From Kiritimatiellia bacterium (GTDB lineage Bacteria; Verrucomicrobiota; Kiritimatiellia; RFP12; UBA3636): a stretch of 18,123 nucleotides of DNA. Within the stretch, counting starts at the first letter, position 1; each line of letters starts with the position of its first letter. The stretch is taken from NCBI GenBank assembly GCA_016295275.1, contig JAEDLN010000018.1, forward strand, positions 1 to 18,123, written 5' to 3'. The translations under genes were made by a program, and so were the position numbers. A model generated the notes under the pieces. It was given only the letters and a program-made list of their open reading frames with translations. It was not told the origin of the DNA and searched no databases. Shown one piece after another: positions 1 to 8,124 of the stretch.

Positions 1-1182
1 CCCGATGCCGCCACCGCCGTTGCAGAGTCCGGTTCCATCGTCAAGGGACTCTCAAATCTCGGTACCGATATTACGGAGCACTTGAACTCAATCGGACCCG
101 ACGGCTCGCTGGCCCCTTTTATGCAAATCTTTACCGGCATCGTACTGATCAACCTGTTCTACTGGTGCACCAATCAGCAAATCATCCAGCGCACACTCGC
201 TGCGTCTTCGCTCAAAGAAGGACAAAAAGGCGTGCTTCTGACAGGGCTTCTCAAGCTGATTGGTCCACTCTATCTCGTTCTTCCCGGTATCATGGCATTC
301 TTCCTCTTCAAGCATGGCGCCCTCCAAACGGTCGCAAGTTCTTTCGATCCGAAAACGGGGGCTTTCCTTTTCGACCATGCGTATGGCGACTTTGTCCGTA
401 CCGTCTTGCCGCCGTGGCTGACCGGGTTCTTTGCCGCCGTCATGGCCGGTGCCGTCCTTTCCAGCTTTAACTCTGCTCTGAATTCGACGTGCACGCTCTT
501 CTCCCTTGGCATCTACAAGCGCTTCATCCGAAAGGACGCCCCGGATCTCGCAGTCGTTCGTGCGGGCAAATATTTCGGTCTCGTCATTGCCATTTGCGCC
601 ATGTGCGTTGCTCCCCTGTTGAGCAAGGCCCCCTCTATCTTCGATTATCTTCAGAAGATGAATGCCATCTACTTCATCCCGATCTTTGCCGTCGTTCTGC
701 TCGGCCTGCTTTCGAAACGCGCTCCGGAATCAGCCGCCGTCTTTGGTCTTGTCGGAGGTATTTTGTTGATCTGCGCCGGCTACTTCATCCTTCCGTCGAT
801 TCCGCATTGCGATATTGTTAAAGCCATCGGCGATTACCACTTCGTGGGTATCTCCTTCCTTGTCATTCTGGATGCAATGCTTTTGATCCGAATCGCCAAA
901 CCGCTCCGCACCGCATTCGTTCACCAAGACGTGAAGGCCGTCAATCTCACGCCTTGGCGCGGAGCAAAATTTGCATCGATCGCCCTCCTTCTCGCCGTTT
1001 TCTGCATTTACGCCGTATTTGCAGATTTCTCCGTCCTCCGGGATGCTGCCGGAAAACTTCCTTTCTGCCGCTTCTTTACGCGCTACTTCCTCGCCATCCT
1101 GCCGACGATTGTTCTGTTTGTGATTGACCGAAAGCTGGAATCTAAGGATAATTCCAAGGCAGAATCTCCTTCGGCTCCGTAA
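1..1182 (+). CDS. Sodium:solute symporter (SSS/SLC5 family), 5' end cut off by the window
   Basis: The reading frame is open from base 1, so the gene starts upstream; 393 residues are visible and whole family members are usually 500-600. The protein is an inner-membrane Na+-coupled importer, most like the sugar (SGLT-like) branch. The visible part has about eight hydrophobic segments. Near residues 50-65 the stretch YWCTNQQIIQRTLAA matches the conserved loop seen in vSGLT-type carriers. Around residues 145-180 the stretch AGAVLSSFNSALNST, followed by LFSLGIYKRF, matches the family signature, including the paired serines near the Na+ site. The C-terminus is short, charged and cytoplasmic-like (DRKLESKDNSKAE). 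The nearest carbohydrate gene is lacZ about 10 kb away on the other strand, so no substrate can be assigned. A TTG at 82 is an internal codon and not a credible start. Confidence 0.88.
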   Translation, partial: PDAATAVAESGSIVKGLSNLGTDITEHLNSIGPDGSLAPFMQIFTGIVLINLFYWCTNQQIIQRTLAASSLKEGQKGVLLTGLLKLIGPLYLVLPGIMAFFLFKHGALQTVASSFDPKTGAFLFDHAYGDFVRTVLPPWLTGFFAAVMAGAVLSSFNSALNSTCTLFSLGIYKRFIRKDAPDLAVVRAGKYFGLVIAICAMCVAPLLSKAPSIFDYLQKMNAIYFIPIFAVVLLGLLSKRAPESAAVFGLVGGILLICAGYFILPSIPHCDIVKAIGDYHFVGISFLVILDAMLLIRIAKPLRTAFVHQDVKAVNLTPWRGAKFASIALLLAVFCIYAVFADFSVLRDAAGKLPFCRFFTRYFLAILPTIVLFVIDRKLESKDNSKAESPSAP

Positions 1183-1204
1183 ACCGGAAACCGGCCTTTC
1201 AGCT

Positions 1205-1257
1205 CTCGACGGATGATGCGGTTGCCGAAGCAATCCTCTATCCGTCGAGTTTGTTTA
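1205..1257 (+). terminator. Possible Rho-independent terminator after the symporter gene
   Basis: A perfect 10-bp inverted repeat, CTCGACGGAT at 1205-1214 and ATCCGTCGAG at 1240-1249, encloses a 25-nt loop and is followed directly by TTTGTTT. It lies 22 bases after the symporter stop and just before the RNase R start. The long loop makes it weaker than a classic terminator. It could instead be a processing or leader hairpin for the rnr transcript. Confidence 0.55.
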
Positions 1258-1276
1258 CCCTAACGTGAGATCTGTT

Positions 1277-3559
1277 ATGCAAGGAAATAGCGACCGTGGC
1301 CCACATACAAAACGCCGTACAATAGCGGATTACAAAAGCAGTCCGTTCTCTTCCCGGCTCGTTGGAACGCTCTCTCTTGCGAGGAGTGGCGTTGGCTTCG
1401 TTACGCCCGACGAAGGCGGCGCGGATATCCTTGTTCCGGAAGAAAATATCGGGAACTCGCTTCCGGGCGATTCGGTCGAGATTCAAATCATTCCCCCGAA
1501 CCGCCCCGGCGGACGTCCTACGGGACGGATCCTGCGCGTTCTCTCGCGCGAGCCGCAGGATGTCGTTTGCACCCTGCACCGCGAAGGAAAACATTGGACA
1601 GCCTATCCGTTGCTGGCATTCGGAAATCGGACATTCAATATTCCGCACCCCGGAAATGCCGGTGAAGGCGACCGCGTTGTCGTGCGGTTTTCCGCATGGG
1701 ACAATCCCTATCTCAATCCGGACGCTGAAATCGTCGGCATCATTGGAGCCGCCGACAATCCCTCCCTCGATACGCTCGCCATCGAAAAGGCCTACCATCT
1801 TTCCGCCGATTTTCCGGAAGAAGTTCTTCGCGAAGCGCAGAACGTATCCGCACGGCTTCATGATATCGGAAAGGACCGTCTCGATCTGCGCAAGGAACGA
1901 ATCGTCACAATCGATCCGGCAACCGCGCGCGATTACGATGACGCCCTTTCGATCCGGACCGATGAAACGGGACAGCTCGTTCTCGGCGTCCATATTGCCG
2001 ATGTCAGCCACTTCGTGCGAGAAGGTTCGGCCCTTGATGCCGAGGCACGGAAACGCGGTACAAGCGTTTATCTGATCGACCATGTGCTCCCTATGCTCCC
2101 CGAGCAATTGTCCAACGGCGTCTGCTCCCTTGTGCAGGACGAAGACCGTCTCGCCTTCTCGGTCTTCATTACGTTCGACCGGCGTGGCAATCCAATCGCC
2201 CGAAGCTTTTCCCGCTCGATCATCCGTTCCTCCCGGCGAATGACCTACGACGAGGCGTTGCAAATCATCGAAACCGACGGACAAGCGCCTTCCAATGTCC
2301 CGGACGAAATTCGCAGTCTTGTTCTCTCGCTCCATGCTCTCGCCCAACAGCTTCGCAAAAATCGCTTTGACCGCTTTTCGCTCGACCTGGCCTCAACCGA
2401 GCCGAAACTGATCCTCAACGCCAACGGAGAGGTCAGCGACATCTTGCCGTCCGAGCATAACGTCGCCCACGAACTGGTCGAGGAAGCCATGATCGCGGCA
2501 AACGAAGCCGTTGCCATCGAACTCGCCCATCGAAAGATTCCCCATCTCTGCCGCTTCCATGACGCCCCCGATCCAGAAAAACTGGAGGAACTTTCCGAAA
2601 AACTCGATTCCATCGGACTCCACGCAGGCGACCTTTCAAACCCCGGACACATCGTCCGCCTCCTTCGCGCCGTGAGAAATACCGGCCTCGAATACTATGT
2701 CTCGTCGATTGTCCTTCGCGCCATGAAACGCGCCGAATACAGCGCCGAAAATGAAGGACATTTCGGACTCGCCAAACGCTACTACTCCCACTTTACCTCC
2801 CCCATCCGCCGCTATCCCGACCTCATCGCACACCGGCAGCTGGCACTCGCTCTCTCCGGCAATTATGCCCGGCAACCCTCCCGCGCCGAACTCCGCTCGA
2901 TCGCCTTTTCCTCGACGAAAACCGAATTCAATGCCACAAAAGCCGAACGCGATTTGGTCGAAATCAAGAAATACCGATTCCTTGAAAAACGGCTGCAAGA
3001 CCATATGCCCGCCGTTTTTGACGGGGTCGTTGTCCATGTAACCGATTTCGGTGCCTTTATCGAGGTGCCCGCCCTCCAAATCACCGGTATGGCCCACCTA
3101 TCCGAATTCGCAAACACAAACCTGTCCTACAACGGCTTTCGGCAACGCCTCCTCGGCGACGGATGGGACGTCTGTTCCGGAACCCATGTTCGCGTGAATG
3201 TTACGCACGTGGATTATGAAAGCCGTCACATCGATTTCTCCGTTTTGGATGTCAAAAACGACCCCGTGCGCACCGAAGAACCTGCTCAGACGCTTGGAGA
3301 TATTCCATTCGTCCAGAGCCCGAAGTCTCGCGCAAAAGTCGATTTTGGCCCGATCAACGGACGCCCCGTCCGCAACGCGATCAAGAAAACAAAAGACGAT
3401 GTTCTGAGGGAAAGCAAAGCCAAACGGCAGTCCGAAAAAACGAGAAAAACCGCGGAGAAGCAGAAGCGGAACGGAAAACGGAAGACGGTTTCCGCCGCAA
3501 AGCTCTCAAAACCAATCCGTCCCGGAAAGTCCCGCTCCGCATTCCGTGAATTCAAATAA
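1277..3559 (+). CDS. rnr: Ribonuclease R (RNase II/RNB family 3'-5' exoribonuclease)
   Basis: This enzyme degrades structured RNA processively from the 3' end in the cytoplasm and acts in RNA turnover and quality control. Numbering from the in-frame GTG at 1265, a cold-shock OB domain lies at about 31-75 (SGVGFVTPDEGGADILVPEE). The RNB catalytic domain follows, with the metal-binding motif IDPATARDYDDA near 215-228. A C-terminal S1 domain begins near 581 (VFDGVVVHVTDFGAFIEV). A lysine/arginine-rich tail closes the protein, as is usual for RNase R rather than RNase II. The ATG at 1277 is preferred (760 aa) because a weak GAGA sits six bases upstream, whereas the GTG at 1265 has nothing recognisable; the difference is four residues. 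trmB begins 23 bases downstream and is probably co-transcribed. Length and domain order are normal for the family. Confidence 0.93.
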   Translation: MQGNSDRGPHTKRRTIADYKSSPFSSRLVGTLSLARSGVGFVTPDEGGADILVPEENIGNSLPGDSVEIQIIPPNRPGGRPTGRILRVLSREPQDVVCTLHREGKHWTAYPLLAFGNRTFNIPHPGNAGEGDRVVVRFSAWDNPYLNPDAEIVGIIGAADNPSLDTLAIEKAYHLSADFPEEVLREAQNVSARLHDIGKDRLDLRKERIVTIDPATARDYDDALSIRTDETGQLVLGVHIADVSHFVREGSALDAEARKRGTSVYLIDHVLPMLPEQLSNGVCSLVQDEDRLAFSVFITFDRRGNPIARSFSRSIIRSSRRMTYDEALQIIETDGQAPSNVPDEIRSLVLSLHALAQQLRKNRFDRFSLDLASTEPKLILNANGEVSDILPSEHNVAHELVEEAMIAANEAVAIELAHRKIPHLCRFHDAPDPEKLEELSEKLDSIGLHAGDLSNPGHIVRLLRAVRNTGLEYYVSSIVLRAMKRAEYSAENEGHFGLAKRYYSHFTSPIRRYPDLIAHRQLALALSGNYARQPSRAELRSIAFSSTKTEFNATKAERDLVEIKKYRFLEKRLQDHMPAVFDGVVVHVTDFGAFIEVPALQITGMAHLSEFANTNLSYNGFRQRLLGDGWDVCSGTHVRVNVTHVDYESRHIDFSVLDVKNDPVRTEEPAQTLGDIPFVQSPKSRAKVDFGPINGRPVRNAIKKTKDDVLRESKAKRQSEKTRKTAEKQKRNGKRKTVSAAKLSKPIRPGKSRSAFREFK

Positions 3560-3582
3560 TCGCCTTTTTCGAAACCATCTCT

Positions 3583-4314
3583 ATGCCTCGCGACCGTAAT
3601 GTTCGCCGCGCAATTGCGCTTCAAAACGATCCGGCGTTGCCGCCAACGCTTGAACTTCGCACGAATCTCTGCGAAATCATTCGCCCCGATTCCAAAATGA
3701 AGGAGCGTCTGGAACGTCATCTTCCTCCTTTGCCGACCTGCAACGGCACGAACTGCGCCGTTCGCACCTTTTTCCAAAAAGCAGCCGAGGAAGGTATCCC
3801 TGTCGAGCTGGACGTCGGTTGCGGCTATGGTCGCTTCAGCCGTGCGCACGCACTCGCCAATCCCCGTATCCGGCTCTTGGGAATCGAACAGGACGACGCC
3901 CGTGTCGCCCGCTCCGATGTCCTGGCGCGTAAATCGGGAATCGCCAATCTGGCCTATCTGATCGGGGAAGCCCGCTACGCACTCGAATACTGCATCCCCG
4001 AAAACTCGATTTCGGCGATTTTCATACTCTTTCCGGATCCATGGCCGAAAGACCGCCATGCCCGTAATCGGATCTTTCGAAAACCGGTTGTCGATCTTCT
4101 TTTCCGGCTCCTGATTCCCGGCGGTTTTCTGCACGCCGCAACCGATAACGAACCCTACTTCCGCCAGATGCAATCCGTTATGGCGGATGATCTCCGTTTC
4201 CAATCCGTTCCCGCATACCGACGATCCGAAGACGAACAAACCGATTTTGAACAAAAGTTCCTTTCCCAAGGGAAGCTTGTCCATGCGGCTTCTTGGCAAA
4301 AACAGACATCTTGA
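3583..4314 (+). CDS. trmB: tRNA (guanine-N7-)-methyltransferase TrmB
   Basis: The enzyme uses S-adenosylmethionine to methylate N7 of G46 in the tRNA variable loop. The 243-residue protein is close to the usual length. The SAM-binding motif is at 76-86 (ELDVGCGYGRF), followed by an acidic residue at 102 in GIEQDD. The family hallmark LFPDPWPKDRHARNR is at 149-163, ATDNEPYF at 186-193, and TDFEQKF, equivalent to the conserved T-x-FE element, at 220-226. About 60 residues precede the methyltransferase fold, longer than in E. coli, and may be a lineage extension. No Shine-Dalgarno precedes the ATG. The gene lies 23 bases after rnr and 8 bases before the NodB-like gene, consistent with an RNA-processing operon head. 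Confidence 0.93.
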   Translation: MPRDRNVRRAIALQNDPALPPTLELRTNLCEIIRPDSKMKERLERHLPPLPTCNGTNCAVRTFFQKAAEEGIPVELDVGCGYGRFSRAHALANPRIRLLGIEQDDARVARSDVLARKSGIANLAYLIGEARYALEYCIPENSISAIFILFPDPWPKDRHARNRIFRKPVVDLLFRLLIPGGFLHAATDNEPYFRQMQSVMADDLRFQSVPAYRRSEDEQTDFEQKFLSQGKLVHAASWQKQTS

Positions 4315-4322
4315 CGTTTCTC

Positions 4323-6098
4323 ATGAAAGAACTGTATTTCACTTTTTCCAATAACACCCGAAAGGCGATTACGCCCGTTTTTCTGGTCGATGACATCGAA
4401 TGCGCTCCTGCGGCCGTCGAACTGCTGAACCGGAACCGCCTCGTCGGAACCTTCTTTGTGCCCTGCGAAACCAAAGGCAATCTGGCGGAGCTCTTTTCCG
4501 GACACGAGGTGGCACTCCTCCAAAACGGCCATTCCGAAGCGCGGAAACAAAGGATCGTACTGGAAAAGAAACTGAACCGCCCCGTTTTCGGACGGTGCGA
4601 TTGCGCCGCATCCCAAAACGATGACGATCGGCAGGCGTCAGTTGACAATTCGGGCTTTGCCTATGCGCTTTCTCTCTCCTTCGATAATCCGGAATGCAGA
4701 TTTCCGCAACGGAATCTCCTGACGTGGAACCCTTTGGCTAGCATTCAATCCGTCCCCGACTCGACACTGGATGCCTATGAAAACGAGTCATGGGGCGGAA
4801 CCGTCCGCGCAATGATTCTGACGGCAAAAACCGGCGATCTTCGCAAGGACGCCACATTGCTGGACGCCAAACTGGCGCGAATGAGCCGTATCCGCGGCTG
4901 CGCCCATCTTCCGCTCGCTGCCCTGCAAGCGCAATTACTCGCATTCCAGACGTTGCGGACAACGGTCGATCGAACCATCGTAGAAAACCTTTCCGCTTCC
5001 ACCATTGCCGCAAATTACGGAAACGACCATGGCGCAGCCCCCGACACGGTCCGCGTCTCCATCTCCCCCGGAACCCGACTTCGCTTGCCGGCGGAAACGC
5101 TTCTTTCATCCGACTCTCAACCCGATGGCGTCGAGGTGCTCGAGCTGAAGGAAAACCAGATCTTTCGCCCAACCTTTCCGAACCATTTGTGGAAGGCCGT
5201 TACGTTCTCCTACGATGACGGAGCCCCCGAAGACGACCCCTTGCTGGAGATTCTGAACCGGCACCACTTCAAAGGTTCCTTCAATCTCAATACCGATCGT
5301 TTCCCAAAACAGCCGGTCGCCGGACGGCTTTCTTTGCAGGATTTGCCAAAACGCTACGCCGGACATGAAGTAACTGTTCACGGATGTGGACACGAAACCT
5401 GGAACGCCGTCACTCCGGCCGCCGTTCTGGAAGATGTCCTCCGTTGCCGCAAAGAGCTGGAATCGGTTTTCAATCGCCCGATTGTCGGTAGCGCCTATCC
5501 CTGCGGCGAACACTCGAAAAGCAAAACCGTCGATACCATCCTGACGGCATGCGGAATCGTCTACGACCGCATCATCAACAACAAAGAACTCTTTGCGCTC
5601 CCCACCGATTTTCTCGCTTGGGGCGCAACTTCGCACCACAACGGCCGCAATGGCATGTCCCTCTGCGAGCTCGGCCAAAAATTCCTTGACGAGCGTCCGA
5701 CCTCCCCCATCTTGTTCTATGCGTGGGGCCATTCTTTTGAATTCCCTCGCCTGAACAACTGGAATGTCATGGAGGAATTCTGCTCCCTGTTGGAGCCGCA
5801 TCCGGAAATTTGGCGGGCGACCAACCTCGAATTGCACGATTATATCCGAGCCGTTCGCAATCTTTTCTGGTTTAAGGATTCCCCTCTCCCGCTCAACAGG
5901 GACAACCGTCTTCTTTACGGCTTCGGAGAACGGACTTCCCAATGCGCCGATCCCTTCTCCGTTGGCTTTGCGGGAACACGCGACGGCACTTGTCTCGTCA
6001 ATCAATCCGCCATCCCCGTTTACGGGTTCCTGGATGACAGGCCAATCGTCCTTCGCCCCATCGATCCAATCTCCACGCTCCACCTTAGTCTGCTATGA
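4323..6098 (+). CDS. Tandem NodB-fold polysaccharide deacetylase-like protein
   Basis: This 591-residue protein has two related halves. The C-terminal half (about 290-515) looks like a family-4 carbohydrate esterase, which removes N- or O-acetyl groups from polysaccharides using a metal. Its landmarks are FSYDDG at 295-300 (catalytic and metal Asp), an H-x3-H pair in TVHGCGHETW (His353, His357), AYPCG at 391-395 and YAWGHSFEF at 466-474. The N-terminal half (about 15-215) repeats the pattern: VFLVDD at 19-24, GHEVALLQNGH at 60-70, KKLNRPVFGRCDC at 82-94. It lacks the first metal histidine and the YPCG motif, so it is probably inactive. No signal peptide is visible, which is odd for an extracellular polysaccharide enzyme. 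The ATG at 4323 lies 8 bases after trmB; an upstream in-frame TTG at 4293 would overlap trmB and is less likely. The true substrate is unknown. Confidence 0.8.
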   Translation: MKELYFTFSNNTRKAITPVFLVDDIECAPAAVELLNRNRLVGTFFVPCETKGNLAELFSGHEVALLQNGHSEARKQRIVLEKKLNRPVFGRCDCAASQNDDDRQASVDNSGFAYALSLSFDNPECRFPQRNLLTWNPLASIQSVPDSTLDAYENESWGGTVRAMILTAKTGDLRKDATLLDAKLARMSRIRGCAHLPLAALQAQLLAFQTLRTTVDRTIVENLSASTIAANYGNDHGAAPDTVRVSISPGTRLRLPAETLLSSDSQPDGVEVLELKENQIFRPTFPNHLWKAVTFSYDDGAPEDDPLLEILNRHHFKGSFNLNTDRFPKQPVAGRLSLQDLPKRYAGHEVTVHGCGHETWNAVTPAAVLEDVLRCRKELESVFNRPIVGSAYPCGEHSKSKTVDTILTACGIVYDRIINNKELFALPTDFLAWGATSHHNGRNGMSLCELGQKFLDERPTSPILFYAWGHSFEFPRLNNWNVMEEFCSLLEPHPEIWRATNLELHDYIRAVRNLFWFKDSPLPLNRDNRLLYGFGERTSQCADPFSVGFAGTRDGTCLVNQSAIPVYGFLDDRPIVLRPIDPISTLHLSLL

Positions 6099-6901
6099 AA
6101 TCTCCAAAAGAAATCGCGCTTGAACGCGCCATTATAAGGGAAATCGGCGACCTTCCTCTTCCATTGGCTCTCGCGAAGGAGCTCTTTGCCGACGTGGAAC
6201 TCCAAGCCATGCAGGAATATGCGAACGTTGTCTCGATTCGCCGGCTTGGATACAACGACCACGGCCCCGTGCATATGCGAATGGTCGCCCTCAATGCGCT
6301 GACAATGCTCAACCTTCTCCACGAGGCCGGTATTCCGACAAGCCTCGAGCATGATGAAGCCGGCACATACGAGGATAGCGTCTGCGGTGTCTTCCTCGCC
6401 GCACTCCTGCACGATCTCGGCATGTCCGTTTCCCGCCAGGAACACGAACACCTCTCCGTCATTCTCGCCCAACCCGCAATCAACCATGCCCTCAAACGAG
6501 TGCTGCCGAACGACTTGCTTCGCCGCGTGGCAATCCGGTCGATCGCAACCGAAGGCATTTTCGGTCACATGGGAACCATGAAAATCCACTCTCTGGAGGC
6601 CGGCTTGATCTTGGTCGCCGACGGTTGCGACATGACCAAAGGACGTGCCCGGATCACATTGGCCGTGAAAACAGAATCGCAAGTCGGCGATATCCATAAA
6701 TACTCCGCCAATTCCATCGAATCGGTGACCATTTCCCGAGGGGCGGAAAAACCGATTCGCATCGATGTGGAAATGACGGAAAATGTCGGCTTCTTCCAAG
6801 TCGAAGAGGTCTTGATGCAGAAGATCGCCATGTCGCCCGCACGGCGGCACCTCGAGCTGTATGCCGGTGTCAAAAACGAACCCAGAAAACGCTATCTGTA
6901 G
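6095..6901 (+). CDS. HD-domain metal-dependent phosphohydrolase
   Basis: The 268-residue protein is a predicted cytoplasmic phosphohydrolase of the HD superfamily. These enzymes use one or two metal ions to hydrolyse phosphate monoesters, phosphodiesters or nucleotides. Candidate metal ligands are His56 and His60 in NDHGPVH, the HD pair at 106-107 in LLHDLGM, His117 and His119 in QEHEHL, and Asp176/Asp179 in VADGCDMTKGRAR. The C-terminal 80 residues form a conserved extra domain of this subgroup, from NSIESVTI to VGFFQVEEVL. Its ATG overlaps the stop of the preceding gene as ATGA, which implies translational coupling with the NodB-like protein. The natural substrate is not deducible. All expected HD residues are present, so it is probably active. 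Confidence 0.8.
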   Translation: MKSPKEIALERAIIREIGDLPLPLALAKELFADVELQAMQEYANVVSIRRLGYNDHGPVHMRMVALNALTMLNLLHEAGIPTSLEHDEAGTYEDSVCGVFLAALLHDLGMSVSRQEHEHLSVILAQPAINHALKRVLPNDLLRRVAIRSIATEGIFGHMGTMKIHSLEAGLILVADGCDMTKGRARITLAVKTESQVGDIHKYSANSIESVTISRGAEKPIRIDVEMTENVGFFQVEEVLMQKIAMSPARRHLELYAGVKNEPRKRYL

Positions 6902-6955
6902 AATCTGCGAACTTTTTCCCCTTTTCCTGCGTTTCCAGTTGAAACGATTCTCTCG

Positions 6956-6960
6956 AGGGA
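6956..6960 (+). promoter_or_regulatory. Shine-Dalgarno site setting the start of the toroid-like gene
   Basis: AGGGA lies 8 bases before the ATG at 6969. It supports this start over the upstream in-frame codon at 6861, which would overlap the HD gene and lack a signal peptide at its N-terminus. Clear ribosome sites are rare in this window, so this one is informative. Confidence 0.7.
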
Positions 6961-6968
6961 AGAACTTC

Positions 6969-7880
6969 ATGAAATCTTTTTTGATTCTTTCGCTCTGCTT
7001 GACGCCTTTTCTCTGTTTTTCCGGAGAAACGGGGTTCGTCTTGTTGCGAAGTGATCAAATCGAACTTCCGGAATCCATCGGACGCGAAACCATTGCCGTC
7101 ATTGAACGAACGATCGACACGCTCCTGGAAACGCAAGAGGAAGACGGTCTTTGGAAGGACCGAAATTCCATCCCTTCCGCCGTTCTGGGCGTTCGCAATT
7201 CCCCCGATCCGTCGCAACTCCGGTCGCTGAAGGAAGTCGAAAAAAACGTTTCTCGCCCATGGCAGGCAGACGACATCCGAAACGCCTCGTTTGTTCTCCT
7301 CGGTGCCGCACGTGTCGGACTCTCCCCTTCTCCCGCTTTGCTGGAACATCTGTCACGCGCGAACCTCGATAACCTCTCTCCCGCCGATTGCGCAATCGCC
7401 ATTCTGGCAATGGACGCTTTCGGCATTCCAACCCGGAAACACTGGGAACGGCTCGAGCAACGCCCGCTCCCCCCTGAAAACACGCTTTCCTCTGTTGCCG
7501 CCGCAGCCCTCGCCCGATGGGCTTCGCACCCGGGCTCGCTCCGATCGCCGCGCCCGGATGTTCTGGCACACGTCCGGTGGCTGGCTGCACGGATAAGCCT
7601 CGGCTTTGTCGGTCAAGTGCCCCCTCCCGATCCCAACTGCCCGCTTGACCCCGAAAACGCGTTTCTCATTGCCGTTCTCGCAAATTCCATTCCCCGACAA
7701 CTTCTGGCTGATCCTAAAAACGCACTCTTCCCTTACAACTGGAAAAACCATCTGGCTAATCGTGTCATCTCGCTCCAAAAATGCGATGACGATGGCAATT
7801 ACTATTGGGAAGGCCCTCGTTCGACTCTCGAAAATACGACACTTGCCGTTCTTGCGCTTCAACTCCTCTCCGTACGGTAG
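6969..7880 (+). CDS. Secreted protein with prenyltransferase/terpene-cyclase-like alpha/alpha-toroid repeats
   Basis: I do not recognise a specific family member. The 303-residue product begins with a signal peptide: MKSF, a hydrophobic core to about residue 17, then a probable cleavage near CFS|GETG. A cysteine at 16 is not in a good lipobox. Two stretches resemble the Q-x-x-DG-x-W repeats of the squalene-cyclase/prenyltransferase toroid fold: ETQEEDGLW at 54-62, and LQKCDDDGNYYWEG near 269-282 followed by a helix rich in leucine and alanine. The middle is helical and rich in Ala/Leu/Pro. Bacterial periplasmic proteins of this type are mostly uncharacterised, so no enzymatic role is claimed. 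It follows the HD gene by 67 bases and may be the last gene of the rnr-led block. Confidence 0.6.
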   Translation: MKSFLILSLCLTPFLCFSGETGFVLLRSDQIELPESIGRETIAVIERTIDTLLETQEEDGLWKDRNSIPSAVLGVRNSPDPSQLRSLKEVEKNVSRPWQADDIRNASFVLLGAARVGLSPSPALLEHLSRANLDNLSPADCAIAILAMDAFGIPTRKHWERLEQRPLPPENTLSSVAAAALARWASHPGSLRSPRPDVLAHVRWLAARISLGFVGQVPPPDPNCPLDPENAFLIAVLANSIPRQLLADPKNALFPYNWKNHLANRVISLQKCDDDGNYYWEGPRSTLENTTLAVLALQLLSVR

Positions 7881-8111
7881 CGCATCACCGGATCTTCGTG
7901 CCCGATGCGGAAAATCTCGGAATAGTCCGCCATCTGCAACGGATTCCCAATGCACCGCCAAACAGATCGTCAAACGCGGCGGACACGGAAACGCCTACCA
8001 TCGAGATTCGAAAAGCCGCTCTCAAACAACGCCCGAAACCTCCGCAAATGGCATCGGTGCTTCAATGACTTGATTTATTCGGAGATTTTTGATGGAATTA
8101 ACCGACAAGTC

Positions 8112-8117
8112 AAGGAG
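8112..8117 (+). promoter_or_regulatory. Strong Shine-Dalgarno site for ribH
   Basis: AAGGAG lies 7 bases before the ATG at 8125. It decides the ribH start, because two further in-frame starts (ATG 8092 and TTG 8089) lie upstream of it and would add 11-12 residues not found in typical lumazine synthases. It is the best ribosome site in the window. I saw no FMN-riboswitch (RFN) motif in the leader. Confidence 0.85.
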
Positions 8118-8124
8118 ACCTTTC

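Noticed and set aside
1238..2347. Long minus-strand open frame antisense to RNase R (369 codons), and similar ones at 3286-4299, 5106-6083 and 9251-10171
   Set aside because: All are antisense to secure genes, start at unconvincing codons and show no domain; they follow from the same codon bias.
7881..8124. Possible FMN riboswitch upstream of ribH
   Set aside because: None of the conserved RFN-element blocks is visible; only a strong Shine-Dalgarno precedes the gene.
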